NCBI RefSeq assembly: GCF_016741815.1
Contig: NZ_JAERRJ010000002.1
Span: 558,001 to 622,000 of the forward strand
Direction: 5' to 3'
Length of the DNA: 64,000 nucleotides
Origin: Nocardia acididurans
Lineage (GTDB): Bacteria; Actinomycetota; Actinomycetes; Mycobacteriales; Mycobacteriaceae
The notes beneath the pieces are model-generated. The model was not told where the DNA came from. It did no database searches and was given only the letters and a program-made list of their open reading frames with translations. Positions 8,370 through 15,906 of this stretch are shown here, piece after piece. How positions within the stretch are numbered: the stretch's first letter is position 1; each line of letters begins with the position of its first letter. The translations under genes were made by a program, and so were the position numbers.

Positions 8370-8621
8370 TCAGCTCTGACCGCGCTGATGTGCGCGCTGC
8401 CGCTGCTCCTCGAGTTCGGCCTGGGTGCGCTCCTTCTCGGCCTCGGCCTCGCGGCGGGCGGCATCGCGCTGATGGTCGGCGCGATCCTGCTGCGCCCTGC
8501 CCTCCTCACGCAACTGGTCGTTGCCGAAGACGCTGCCCGCGGCTTCCTTGGCCTTGCCCTTGACGCCTTCCACGGTGCCTTCGGCACCCTCACGGAACCC
8601 GCCCTTATCGTGCTCGGACAA
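8370..8621 (-). CDS. csbD: CsbD-family stress protein (TTG start)
   Basis: Small hydrophilic CsbD-like stress protein (83 residues): GTVEGVKGKAKEAAGSVFGN is the CsbD core, followed by an Arg/Glu-rich helical tail. In Bacillus csbD depends on SigB. Here a SigF-type promoter lies at 8667-8691. The start is taken as TTG 8621 because GGAGG lies 8 bp upstream, the CsbD homology begins there and the promoter sits just before it. A longer frame from ATG 8711 shares an ATGA with the preceding gene but adds 30 unrelated residues. Confidence 0.8.
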   Translation of the reverse strand: MSEHDKGGFREGAEGTVEGVKGKAKEAAGSVFGNDQLREEGRAQQDRADHQRDAARREAEAEKERTQAELEEQRQRAHQRGQS

Positions 8622-8666
8622 GAGATTCACCTCCACGGTGTCGGTGGTTCGACTGACAATCCGGCG

Positions 8667-8691
8667 GTACCCGCGCCAATCGGACCGAAAC
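8667..8691 (-). promoter_or_regulatory. SigF-type promoter of csbD
   Basis: On the minus strand: GTTT, 15 bp, GGGTAC, the same elements and spacing as the promoter before rsbW-sigF. It lies in the 86-bp gap upstream of csbD. Confidence 0.72.
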
Positions 8692-8707
8692 CCGAGGGGC
8701 TCGAAAC

Positions 8708-9196
8708 TCATTGCGGCTCTTGAGCATCGGTATCACCGGGACGCTGGCGCCACGGCTGCACCACCCAGACCAGCGCGAACAGCACCGCGAAACCCCCGCC
8801 CGCCAGTACGGCGGCGAGCGGCCCGGCGACCACGTCGAATATGAGCACCGCCACACCGATGAGCGCGATACCGAGCAGGGTCAGGCCGATACCGGCGGCC
8901 CGGTGGGCGTCGCGCACCACCCGGTCGAGGCGGTGCCGGCGAAAGAGGATGCGGTGCGCGGAAACCGGAGCGACCAGGAAGGCCGTCGCGGCGATGGAGG
9001 CCACCACCGTCGCCAGGTACAGCCCGCGCATGAGGTCGGTCAGCAGGTCGAATTTCGGCTGGAAGGGCAGGACGAGCAGGAATCCGGTGAGCAGCTGTAC
9101 ACCGGTCTGCACCACGCGGGTCTCCTGAATCAGGCTGGCCCAGTTGCGATCCAGTCGTTCGGTCTCGGTCTCGCGACGGACCGGGGGATTCTCCAT
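8708..9196 (-). CDS. DUF6328-family four-helix membrane protein
   Basis: A 162-residue inner-membrane protein with four predicted helices: TGVQLLTGFLLVLPF, ATVVASIAATAFLVAPV, IGLTLLGIALIGVAVLIF and LAAVLAGGGFAVLFALVWVV. The cytoplasmic N terminus (ETETERLDRNWASLIQETRVVQTG) is typical of DUF6328. GGAAAGG lies upstream of ATG 9196, and a SigF-type -10 lies 29 bp before the ATG. csbD follows on the same strand, consistent with a stress role. The molecular function is unknown. Confidence 0.8.
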   Translation of the reverse strand: MENPPVRRETETERLDRNWASLIQETRVVQTGVQLLTGFLLVLPFQPKFDLLTDLMRGLYLATVVASIAATAFLVAPVSAHRILFRRHRLDRVVRDAHRAAGIGLTLLGIALIGVAVLIFDVVAGPLAAVLAGGGFAVLFALVWVVQPWRQRPGDTDAQEPQ

Positions 9197-9225
9197 CGGT
9201 CGCCTTTCCGTGCGTACGAACGGTC

Positions 9226-9250
9226 ATACCCGCGACAGGCCCGGTCAATC
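9226..9250 (-). promoter_or_regulatory. SigF-type promoter of the DUF6328 gene
   Basis: On the minus strand: GATT, 15 bp, GGGTAT. The predicted transcript start gives a leader of about 20 bases that holds the GGAAAGG ribosome site. Confidence 0.68.
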
Positions 9251-9255
9251 GAGGG

Positions 9256-9280
9256 GTTTGCCGCTGGTCCGCCCGGCAAT
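9256..9280 (+). promoter_or_regulatory. Possible degenerate SigF-type promoter of the Rieske flavoprotein
   Basis: GTTT, 15 bp, GGCAAT; the -10 matches GGGTAT at 4 of 6 positions and ends 8 bp before ATG 9289. It is back to back with the DUF6328 promoter. The spacing is right but the hexamer is weak. Confidence 0.35.
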
Positions 9281-9288
9281 CCGAACCT

Positions 9289-11097
9289 ATGACCTCACTG
9301 TGGTTACACGATTTCCAGCCCTCCGCCCGGCCGCCGCTGCCGCCGGGCCTGCGTTTCGACATCGTCGTGGTCGGCGGCGGACTCACCGGACTGGTGACCG
9401 CGCTGCTGCTGTCCGAATACGGCGCGTCGGTGGCCGTGGTCGAGGCCGATCGGCTCGGCTCCGGCACCACCGGCAACACCACCGGGAAGATCAGCCTGCT
9501 GCAGGGAGTGCGCGCCTCCCGAATCCTGAAGCGGCACAACGAACAGACGCTGCGCGCGTACCTCGAGGCCAACCGTGACGGTCAGCGGTGGCTGCTGCGC
9601 TACTGCGCCGAACACGACATCCCCGTCCAGCGCGAGCCGGCCTACACCTACGCCCAGACCGAACAGGCCCTGCCCCTGCTGCACGCGGAACTCGACGCCA
9701 CCCGCCGGGCCGGGCTGGACACCGAATTCGTCACCGACCTCGACGTGCCGTTCCCCCTGCACGGCGCGGTGCGACTCGACGATCAGGCGCAGCTCGACAT
9801 CATCGACGTGGTGGCGGCGCTGACGCGCGATCTCGACGCGCGCGGCGTGCCGATCTTCGAGGGCACCCGGGTGCGCGGCATGCGCACCGCGGGCACCGTC
9901 CGGCTGCTGGAAACCACGCACGGCGATCTGGCCGCCGCCACGGTGATCCTGGCGACCGGCACCCCGATCTTCGACCGCGGCGGCTTCTTCGCGCGGCTCA
10001 CCGCCCAGCGCTCGTACGCGGCGGCTTTCACTGCGCCCCAGCCGATTCCGCGCGGCATGTACCTGAGCGCGGACTCCCCTACCCGCTCGATCCGCTATGC
10101 CCCGATGGACACCCTGCGCGGCACCGCCACCCCGGCCCCGGACGGCAGCCTCTCCCCGGCCGGGCCGCTCGGTAGTGCCACGCCGTCGGGCGAGAGCCCG
10201 ACGAGACCGTTCGACCCCACCGCCGCGTCCGGTGAGAGGCTCACGACACCGCTCGGACCCTCCGAGCAGCCGGGCGAATCCCGCACCGCGCCAGGTGATC
10301 CGGCGGTGACGGGCGATCTGCTGATCGTGGGCGGCAACGGGCACGAAGTGGGCCGGGTCAGCCATCCGCGCAAGCATGCCGACGAGCTGATCGAGTGGAC
10401 GCGGCAGATGTTCCCGGGCGCGGAGCCGATCCTGCGGTGGTCCGCGCAGGACTACTACCCGATCGGTGAAATGCCTTATGCCGGGCCACTTCTGCCGCGC
10501 CAGGAGCAGGTGCTGGTCGCCACCGGCTACGCCAAATGGGGTCTGGCCACCGCGGTGGCGGCCGCCCACACGCTGGTCGGCCGGATCGTCGGCAAGTCGC
10601 CGGAGTACGCGGACGCGTTCGACACCTGGAACGTCCGTGACCTGTCCGCGCCGCTCGCCGCGGTGCGCACCAACGCACCGGTGGCACTGCATCTTTCGAC
10701 GGGCTGGCTGGGACTGGGCATCAGCAATGCCGTGCGCCGCTCCGGACCGCCCGCACAGGGCCGGGGCCGGGTCGAGCTGCGCCGCCTCGAACCCACGGCC
10801 GTCTGCACGGTCGACGGCCACACCTGCGCGGTCTCCGCGATCTGCCCGCACCTGGGCGGCATCCTGCGCTGGAACGACGCCGAAAAGACTTGGGACTGCC
10901 CACTGCACGGCTCCCGCTTCGCCCATGACGGCCGCCTGCTGGAAGGCCCGGCCACCCGTTCCCTGGCCGCCCGCTCGAACTCCGCACCGAACCCCGGCCC
11001 CGGCGACCGCACGGAGGGCGGTGTCGTGCGGTCCGATCCGGTCGACGCCGACCCCGACATGGTCCTGCGGCATCCGCGCGAGGGCGGCGACCGGTGA
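9289..11097 (+). CDS. FAD-dependent oxidoreductase with C-terminal Rieske [2Fe-2S] domain
   Basis: A 602-residue DAO-family flavoprotein fused to a Rieske domain. Residues about 20-55 carry the FAD dinucleotide motif (VVVGGGLTGLVTALLLSEYG) with VVEAD after it. Residues about 500-565 hold both Rieske pairs (CPHLGG and CPLHGSRF). Residues about 278-341 are a Pro/Ser/Gly/Glu-rich insertion that splits the oxidoreductase domain. Proteins of this type occur in actinobacterial stress regulons; the substrate is unknown. The start ATG lies 8 bp after a weak SigF-like -10. The stop overlaps the promoter of the next gene. Confidence 0.88.
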   Translation: MTSLWLHDFQPSARPPLPPGLRFDIVVVGGGLTGLVTALLLSEYGASVAVVEADRLGSGTTGNTTGKISLLQGVRASRILKRHNEQTLRAYLEANRDGQRWLLRYCAEHDIPVQREPAYTYAQTEQALPLLHAELDATRRAGLDTEFVTDLDVPFPLHGAVRLDDQAQLDIIDVVAALTRDLDARGVPIFEGTRVRGMRTAGTVRLLETTHGDLAAATVILATGTPIFDRGGFFARLTAQRSYAAAFTAPQPIPRGMYLSADSPTRSIRYAPMDTLRGTATPAPDGSLSPAGPLGSATPSGESPTRPFDPTAASGERLTTPLGPSEQPGESRTAPGDPAVTGDLLIVGGNGHEVGRVSHPRKHADELIEWTRQMFPGAEPILRWSAQDYYPIGEMPYAGPLLPRQEQVLVATGYAKWGLATAVAAAHTLVGRIVGKSPEYADAFDTWNVRDLSAPLAAVRTNAPVALHLSTGWLGLGISNAVRRSGPPAQGRGRVELRRLEPTAVCTVDGHTCAVSAICPHLGGILRWNDAEKTWDCPLHGSRFAHDGRLLEGPATRSLAARSNSAPNPGPGDRTEGGVVRSDPVDADPDMVLRHPREGGDR

Positions 11098-11120
11098 TTA
11101 GCCACCCCACCGCCGGGTAC
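11096..11120 (+). promoter_or_regulatory. SigF-type promoter of the nucleotidyltransferase-BON gene
   Basis: GATT, 15 bp, GGGTAC. The -35 overlaps the upstream stop codon. The -10 ends 9 bp before ATG 11130, the same geometry as at 2924, so the transcript may be leaderless. Confidence 0.66.
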
Positions 11121-11129
11121 GACCGGGTT

Positions 11130-11972
11130 ATGGTCCGCACGATCGACCGCTTGCTCGACACGCTCACCCGGGTGGTGAACGCCCTGCTGGACAACGGCGT
11201 TCCGTTCGCCGTGGGCGGTGGCTGCGCGGTGTACGCGCGGGGTGGTCCGGCCTCGGACCATGACGTGGATATTTTCGTCAAGCCCACTGACGCTCAGCAT
11301 GCCCGAGGTGTGCTGGCCGAGGTCGGACTGCGGCCGGTGGACCCCGCCGAGGACTGGCTGACCAAGGTCTACGACGGCGAGACGCTGGTGGATCTCATCT
11401 TCCGGCCCAACTACCGCACCGTCACCGACGAATTGCTCGGGCGCGCCAGCTGGATGCGCATCGGCCCCACCGCGGCCCCGGTGATCAGCGGCACCGATCT
11501 CATGGTCGACCGTCTCATGGTCCTGGACCCGCACCGCCTGGACTTCACCAAACTCCTGCACATCGCCCGGGACCTGCGCGAGCAGGTGGATTGGGGGCAG
11601 GTGCGCGCGGAAACGGAGATGTCCCCCTACGCGCGGGCCTTCCTGGGCCTGCTCGACGATCTCGGAATCAGCGACACCCGGAGGTCCGACCCCATGACCG
11701 GTAATCCCGCCGACCGTACCGAGGAGATCCTGCCCCAGTATCTGGTCGCGAATCTGCGCCGCGCCTTCGCCGAGGATCCGCGCACCGCCGAACTCGGCGT
11801 CCAGGTCACCCTGCGCGGCGATGTGGTGGTGCTCAGCGGTGAGGTCGCCAGTATCGCGCGACGGCGGCAGCTCGAGCTCGTCGTCCGCGAGCAGGCGCCG
11901 AAACTGCGGGTGCACAACGACGTTCGCGTCACGCCACCCGATCCGCCGCACGCGCCCGAGGAGCTGCACTGA
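11130..11972 (+). CDS. Nucleotidyltransferase-like domain fused to a BON domain
   Basis: A 280-residue two-domain protein. Residues about 10-170 resemble the minimal nucleotidyltransferase fold (VPFAVGGGCAVYARGGP, then DHDVDIFV with metal-binding Asp residues). Residues about 195-275 form a BON domain (VQVTLRGDVVVLSGEVASI, then VHNDVRV), usually a phospholipid- or membrane-binding module. A GTG at 11094 overlaps the upstream stop, but ATG 11130 is preferred because the promoter -10 lies between the two. The phosphoesterase gene overlaps its 3' end by 4 bp, so the two are probably coupled. What is modified is unknown. Confidence 0.78.
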   Translation: MVRTIDRLLDTLTRVVNALLDNGVPFAVGGGCAVYARGGPASDHDVDIFVKPTDAQHARGVLAEVGLRPVDPAEDWLTKVYDGETLVDLIFRPNYRTVTDELLGRASWMRIGPTAAPVISGTDLMVDRLMVLDPHRLDFTKLLHIARDLREQVDWGQVRAETEMSPYARAFLGLLDDLGISDTRRSDPMTGNPADRTEEILPQYLVANLRRAFAEDPRTAELGVQVTLRGDVVVLSGEVASIARRRQLELVVREQAPKLRVHNDVRVTPPDPPHAPEELH

Positions 11973-12721
11973 ACACGCCGGCAGCCGACTCCCATGTCCG
12001 CATCGCCGCCGTGGGCGATGTGCATCTGGGCACGGATTCGGCCGGTGTGCTGCGGCCCGCGCTGACCGGGATCGCCGATCGCGCCGATGTGCTGCTGCTC
12101 ACCGGTGATCTGACCCGGCATGGCACGCTCGAGGAAGCGCGGGTGGTGGCCGCGGAGTTCAGCGACCTCGAGGTGCCGGTGCTGGCCGTGCTGGGCAATC
12201 ACGACCATCACAGTGATGTGGGTGAGCAGGTGGCGCGGGTGCTCACCGACCACGGCATCACCGTGCTGGAGGGCAGCGCCGTCACGCTCCCCGTCGGGGA
12301 TCTCACCCTCGGGGTGGCGGGCACCAAGGGGTTCGGCGGTGGCTTCGCCGGCAAGTGCGCGAGCATCTTCGGCGAACGGCTGATGCGCGAATTCGCCGGG
12401 CACACCGTCGATCTCGCCGCCGCCCTGGACGCGGCGCTGGCCGGCCTGGACACCGATGTGACGGTCGCGGTCACGCATTACTCCCCGGTCAGCGACACCC
12501 TGCACGGCGAACCCCGCGAGATCTACCCGTTCCTGGGCTCGTATCTGCTCGGTGAGGCCATCGACGCGCATCCGGTGCAGCTGGCCCTGCACGGCCACGC
12601 ACACCACGGCACGGAATGCGGCACGACGCCCGGCGGCATCCGGGTGCGCAATGTCGCGCAGCCGGTGATTCACGCGGCCTATGCGGTGTATGACCTGCAT
12701 CCCGTCGTCGCCCACCGGTGA
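11969..12721 (+). CDS. Calcineurin-like metallophosphoesterase (probable CTG start)
   Basis: A metal-dependent phosphoesterase with all motifs in order: GDVHLG, LTGDLTRHG, LGNHDHH, THYSPV and HGHAHHG. If translation began at GTG 12011 the first beta strand would be lost. The in-frame CTG at 11969 gives an N terminus ending in HVRIAAVGDVHLG, overlaps the upstream stop as CTGA, and has GAGGAG exactly 5 bp upstream. I therefore take CTG 11969 as the likely start (250 residues). The substrate is unknown; coupling to the nucleotidyltransferase-BON gene suggests opposing activities. Confidence 0.78.
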   Translation: MNTPAADSHVRIAAVGDVHLGTDSAGVLRPALTGIADRADVLLLTGDLTRHGTLEEARVVAAEFSDLEVPVLAVLGNHDHHSDVGEQVARVLTDHGITVLEGSAVTLPVGDLTLGVAGTKGFGGGFAGKCASIFGERLMREFAGHTVDLAAALDAALAGLDTDVTVAVTHYSPVSDTLHGEPREIYPFLGSYLLGEAIDAHPVQLALHGHAHHGTECGTTPGGIRVRNVAQPVIHAAYAVYDLHPVVAHR

Positions 12722-12744
12722 TTCACCCGTGAAACGCCGGGTAT
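12720..12744 (+). promoter_or_regulatory. SigF-type promoter before the lipoprotein genes
   Basis: GATT, 15 bp, GGGTAT, identical in elements and spacing to the promoter of the DUF6328 gene. It overlaps the upstream stop and leaves a leader of about 145 bases before the lipoprotein gene. Confidence 0.64.
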
Positions 12745-12786
12745 CCGACCGTTATCACCCGCTCGAACACGGGAGAAAGGACACCG

Positions 12787-12840
12787 ATGATGGCTGCCGC
12801 GCCCGGCAATTCCGCCGGCGCCGCGGGTCATCCGGAATAA
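12787..12840 (+). CDS. Possible 17-codon leader ORF
   Basis: Encodes MMAAAPGNSAGAAGHPE. GGAGAAAGG lies 6 bp before the ATG, which is a good ribosome site. It sits in the leader between the SigF-type promoter and the lipoprotein gene. Only the ribosome site supports it. Confidence 0.3.
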   Translation: MMAAAPGNSAGAAGHPE

Positions 12841-12845
12841 CACCG

Positions 12846-12899
12846 ATGGTGCTCGAACACCGTCGCATCGAGACCTTGGCACGGAAGGAAACTTCATGA
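12846..12899 (+). CDS. Possible second 17-codon leader ORF, overlapping the lipoprotein start
   Basis: Encodes MVLEHRRIETLARKETS. Its stop overlaps the lipoprotein ATG (ATGA), a common coupling arrangement. It has no clear ribosome site of its own. GCTCGAACAC and ACACCGATG occur both here and around the first leader ORF, so the two may be partial duplicates. Confidence 0.25.
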   Translation: MVLEHRRIETLARKETS

Positions 12900-13312
12900 C
12901 GCTCCGGAGAATTACCGGCGGCGCGCTCCTGGCGGCGGGTTTGCTCTTCGCCACGGCGTGCAACAACAGCACCGAAACCACGGTTCCCGGAACCACTCCC
13001 ACCGGAGACGGCTCCGGCGTGGTGACGTCCGAGGGCGCACCGACCATCTCCACCGAGGCCGCGCAGCAGCTGTGCGACATGATCCGCCCGGAAATCGCCA
13101 CCTGGCGTGATCAGGGGGTCGCACTGGGCAAGGTGGCGTTCAACGGAACGGTGCAGAACTGGGCCGCGCGCAACAACGGCATCAACGCGGCCATTGTGCG
13201 CGACAAGGAGGTGGTCGATCAGGTGACCACCGCGCAGTGTCCGGATGTGCGGCAGGATGCGCTGCAGGCCTTGCAGATCGACGAGCTGGCCGACGGCCTG
13301 GTGGGGTTCTGA
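12896..13312 (+). CDS. Small secreted lipoprotein (138 aa)
   Basis: Residues 1-22 form a lipoprotein signal (RRITGGALLAAGLLFATAC) with a lipobox ending in Cys22, then a Thr/Gly-rich linker and a mostly helical domain with two cysteines that could pair. I do not recognise the domain. AAGGAAA lies 5 bp before ATG. Only one base separates its stop from the next lipoprotein start, so the two are one operon, preceded by a SigF-type promoter. Likely a cell-envelope protein; function unknown. Confidence 0.75.
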   Translation: MTLRRITGGALLAAGLLFATACNNSTETTVPGTTPTGDGSGVVTSEGAPTISTEAAQQLCDMIRPEIATWRDQGVALGKVAFNGTVQNWAARNNGINAAIVRDKEVVDQVTTAQCPDVRQDALQALQIDELADGLVGF

Positions 13313-13313
13313 C

Positions 13314-13643
13314 ATGGCCGGCATACGGGTGTCCGTTCGGTCCATGGCGGCTGCGGTGCCGCTCGCCGTCGCGCTGGCGCTGCTTCCGGGGTGCGACAAG
13401 GCCGAGGAGATCGTCAACAAGGGTGGCGACACTCCCTGCAGTGAATTCATTCAGCAGGACTCCGAAAAGCAGCGCGTAACCGTCCGCAAATTCCTGGAAC
13501 AGGAGCAGAACACCACCACCGAGCCTGCCGCCGATACCGTCGACGCGGCCATCCTGACCATCCGTCTGATGTGTGAAGCGCAGGCCAATCCCGAAACGCC
13601 GATCAAGGAAGCGGATCTCACCGGGATTCTGGTTCCGAAATAG
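13314..13643 (+). CDS. Small lipoprotein, possibly HdeA-like (109 aa)
   Basis: A lipoprotein signal (VPLAVALALLPGC) is followed by a short acidic/helical domain with TPCSEFIQQDSEKQR and IRLMCEAQANPETPI. The two cysteines and helical pattern resemble mycobacterial HdeA-type acid-stress proteins, but that similarity is weak and from memory. ATG 13314 follows the previous stop by one base. A terminator follows at 13658. A role in the stressed envelope is inferred from the promoter upstream of the pair. Confidence 0.7.
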   Translation: MAGIRVSVRSMAAAVPLAVALALLPGCDKAEEIVNKGGDTPCSEFIQQDSEKQRVTVRKFLEQEQNTTTEPAADTVDAAILTIRLMCEAQANPETPIKEADLTGILVPK

Positions 13644-13657
13644 CTCCGCGAGATCCT

Positions 13658-13686
13658 GCGCGGCGCCTCTTACGGGGGCGCCGCGC
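13658..13686 (+). terminator. Terminator of the lipoprotein operon
   Basis: Perfect 10-bp inverted repeat (GCGCGGCGCC and its complement) with a 9-base loop, followed by AAACTTTTGG. Confidence 0.75.
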
Positions 13687-13734
13687 AAACTTTTGGCATC
13701 CTGAAATCCCTGGTCTCCCTACATATTCGAGGTT

Positions 13735-13774
13735 GCAGATGTACTTGCATCTGCGCACAGCACGGTCATAGACT
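13735..13774 (+). promoter_or_regulatory. Palindromic operator with embedded promoter (site A)
   Basis: GCAGATG, 6 bp, CATCTGC forms an inverted repeat. A TTGCAT within it (13745) and TAGACT at 13769 form a -35/-10 pair 18 bp apart. The same arrangement is repeated at 15907-15948 before another small gene. A repressor bound here would cover the -35. Confidence 0.6.
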
Positions 13775-13878
13775 CGTCGTGCAAGGCACCAATAGGGGAC
13801 AACCAGAGCGCCGAATGGTGAATCACCGGCGATTCCACGCCATCGGTTTGCCGTCGGCCTGGCGTCAGGGGCGTTCGA

Positions 13879-14127
13879 ATGAACCAGCCAATCAACCTCA
13901 GCCGACTCGGGTTTGCCGACAGAAACCAGCCGGACCAAACCTATTCGCGAGAGACGGCAACCGCTTTCGTAATCCGCCAGGTCGAATCCACTGGAGCGGC
14001 CACTCGGTATGATTTCGATATCGAAAGGATCGTCACCACCGCACATGCCATGGTGAACGATTGGGATCTACACATGATGCAGCCCGAGGCGTTCTGGCGA
14101 ATCGCCTCGAGCTTCATTCGGCAGTAG
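13879..14127 (+). CDS. Small protein of unknown function (82 aa)
   Basis: Hydrophilic small protein with a C-terminal part IVTTAHAMVNDWDLHMMQPE followed by AFWRIASSF. I recall similar short proteins from Nocardia accessory regions, but no function. A promoter/operator (site A) lies about 100 bp upstream and a clear terminator follows. The ribosome site (CAGGGGCG) is only fair. Base composition is less GC-rich than the neighbours, which suggests an acquired segment. Confidence 0.6.
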   Translation: MNQPINLSRLGFADRNQPDQTYSRETATAFVIRQVESTGAATRYDFDIERIVTTAHAMVNDWDLHMMQPEAFWRIASSFIRQ

Positions 14128-14142
14128 GTATCCAACGCCGAA

Positions 14143-14170
14143 GGCCGCCGTTCCACTGCGGCGGCCCTTT
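14143..14170 (+). terminator. Terminator after the 82-aa protein gene
   Basis: GGCCGCCG, 8-base loop, CGGCGGCC, then CTTT. Confidence 0.75.
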
Positions 14171-14305
14171 CGGTTGCGGTGCGATCAGCCACCATTCTTC
14201 GGCGCGGATCGGCACCATCTTCTCGAATTCGATTACAGCACTGCTAATTTGAGCCCTCGTGACATGGCGAAGCGCCGCAGGTCACCCCGAGGGCGACGCT
14301 GCGGC

Positions 14306-15190
14306 TCACAGCCCCGCGGCGATCTCCTTCAACTTCGCGCGAGCGCGCTCCGGCGGCTCGGCCTGGACGCTCAGCTGATCCATGACCTGGCGGTAGAGCT
14401 CCAGATCCTGGCGGCGATCCAGGTACAGCGCGCTCGTCAGCTGCTCCAGATAGACGATGTCGGGCAGTTCGGGCTCGGCGAATCGCAGCATGGTGAACGA
14501 ACTCCCCGCCGCCGCATGGCCACCCGCCGAGAACGGCAGCACCTGAATGGTGACATTGGGTAGCAGCGACATGTCGATCAAATGCTCGATCTGCGCGCGC
14601 AAGACCACCGCGCCACCGATAGGACGGTGCAGCACCGCCTCGTCGAGTACGGCCCAGAAGCTCGGTGCGCCTTCACGAGTCAGCAATTCCTGCCGGCGTC
14701 GGCGCAGCGACACGCGCCGCTCACTGTCCGCGTCGTGCCCCAACGCGACAATGGAACGCGCGTAATCCGGAGTCTGCAGCAGACCCGGGATCAACTGACC
14801 TTCGTAGGTACGAATGGATTTGGCCGCGTGCTCGAGCCCTAGGTAGGTCTGGAACCAATCGGGCAGGAGGTCGCTGAACTGATGCCACCAACCCGGTTGA
14901 TTGGCCTTGCGTACCAGTTCGAGGATCTTCTCGCGCTCGCCGGGATCGTCAACGCCGTACAGCGTCAACAGATCCCGGATATCGCGCTCCTTGAATCCGG
15001 TACGCCCGAGTTCCAGGCGACTGATCTTGGCATGGGATCCGCGGATGTGTTCACCTGCGGCTTCCCTGGTGATATTCCGTTCTTCCCGCAACTTCCGTAG
15101 CTGACTGCCTACTGCGATCCGCAGTGCAGTCGGGCCACGTTCGGCGACAGCGAGATCCGCCCGACCGTGGGCAACAGGGTCTGCGATCAT
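14306..15190 (-). CDS. XRE-family regulator with DUF5753 domain
   Basis: A 294-residue regulator of the large actinobacterial XRE/DUF5753 group. Residues about 25-85 form the helix-turn-helix (LRKLREERNITREAAGEHIR, then AKISRLELGR). The rest is DUF5753 (ERRQE-type helices, LDEAVLHRPIGG, then FTMLRFAEPELPDIVYLEQL). Such regulators are normally encoded next to a DUF397 partner, as here, where DUF397 comes first on the same strand. ATG 15190 is chosen; the frame extends 14 codons further. It is the best candidate to bind the palindromes at 13735 and 15907. Confidence 0.88.
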   Translation of the reverse strand: MIADPVAHGRADLAVAERGPTALRIAVGSQLRKLREERNITREAAGEHIRGSHAKISRLELGRTGFKERDIRDLLTLYGVDDPGEREKILELVRKANQPGWWHQFSDLLPDWFQTYLGLEHAAKSIRTYEGQLIPGLLQTPDYARSIVALGHDADSERRVSLRRRRQELLTREGAPSFWAVLDEAVLHRPIGGAVVLRAQIEHLIDMSLLPNVTIQVLPFSAGGHAAAGSSFTMLRFAEPELPDIVYLEQLTSALYLDRRQDLELYRQVMDQLSVQAEPPERARAKLKEIAAGL

Positions 15191-15279
15191 GAGGGTCCAC
15201 TCCGATGCTCGGTTTGCCGGCAGTGGTACCACAACAACCGCACGTCGCGAACCACCGCGCCGATTGCCAATGCTACCGC

Positions 15280-15510
15280 TCAGATGGCGAGATCGTCGAA
15301 CTCTCCGCTCTTGGCGCCACGCAGGAATGCATCGATTTCGGGGCGGGTGTAGATCAGGACCGAACCTTCCGGATCCCGCGAGTTGCGCATGGCCACCTGG
15401 CCGTCGGCCATCGGCGCCACTTCGACGCAGTTACCACTGGGATTGCTGAAAGTGCTCTTACGCCAAGCCAGTTCCGAACGGTCGATCCGGGTTGCCGATA
15501 TCTCAGTCAT
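15280..15510 (-). CDS. DUF397 domain protein
   Basis: A 76-residue DUF397 protein: LAWRKSTFSNPSGNCVEVAP, then VAMRNSRDPEGSVLIYTRPE and AFLRGAKSGEFDDL are the family hallmarks. These proteins pair with XRE/DUF5753 regulators and some modulate them. AAGGAG lies 7 bp before ATG 15510. The regulator gene follows 89 bp downstream on the same strand, so they probably form one transcript. Its upstream region carries repeats related to sites A and B. Confidence 0.9.
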   Translation of the reverse strand: MTEISATRIDRSELAWRKSTFSNPSGNCVEVAPMADGQVAMRNSRDPEGSVLIYTRPEIDAFLRGAKSGEFDDLAI

Positions 15511-15556
15511 TTCAGACTCCTTGCCAGTACCGCCCGCAGACGGTGGTCCAGGTACT

Positions 15557-15579
15557 TGCAAATGTTCCTGCAGATGTTC
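15557..15579. promoter_or_regulatory. Two direct repeats upstream of the DUF397 gene
   Basis: TGCAAATGTTC (15557) and TGCAGATGTTC (15569), with a 12-bp period. They share TGCAGATG(T/C)(A/T)C with sites A and B, and are likely binding sites for the same regulator. Confidence 0.5.
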
Positions 15580-15906
15580 TTACAGTTGCAACCGCAACAT
15601 GAACGATAGCACGTAGGTAGCCCCGCATCGATCCCCGGAATCCTGCATATCCTTTGCAACACAACAGCATTGATCTTGGTGCGCAGATCTGTGCTGCGAA
15701 TCTGCAAATCTTTCCGGACATTTCGTACCGGTAGGTATTGTTCTTTCGCCTCGACCAGCGGGTTTGCTCAACCGGGAGCCAACTATCGGCGAATCCTGTA
15801 GCGTCACGTGACTGGGACGGGTGGCCTCTGACGTCCCAATTGCACCGAATAGGACGAAACCCAGCTCGCCCCGGGGAAATGGCCTCTCCGACACGTCGGA
15901 TCGACC

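Noticed and set aside
8622..8711. Extended csbD start with ATGA overlap
   Set aside because: Adds 30 residues unlike CsbD and would enclose a promoter; TTG 8621 has a better ribosome site.
9304..11073. Long minus-strand open frame (589 codons) opposite the Rieske flavoprotein
   Set aside because: Arg/Gly/His-rich composition typical of an antisense frame in GC-rich DNA; no domain, and the plus-strand gene is certain.
13815..14012. Alternative small ORF after operator site A
   Set aside because: Overlaps the 82-aa gene in another frame; composition is like a shadow frame and it ends without terminator.
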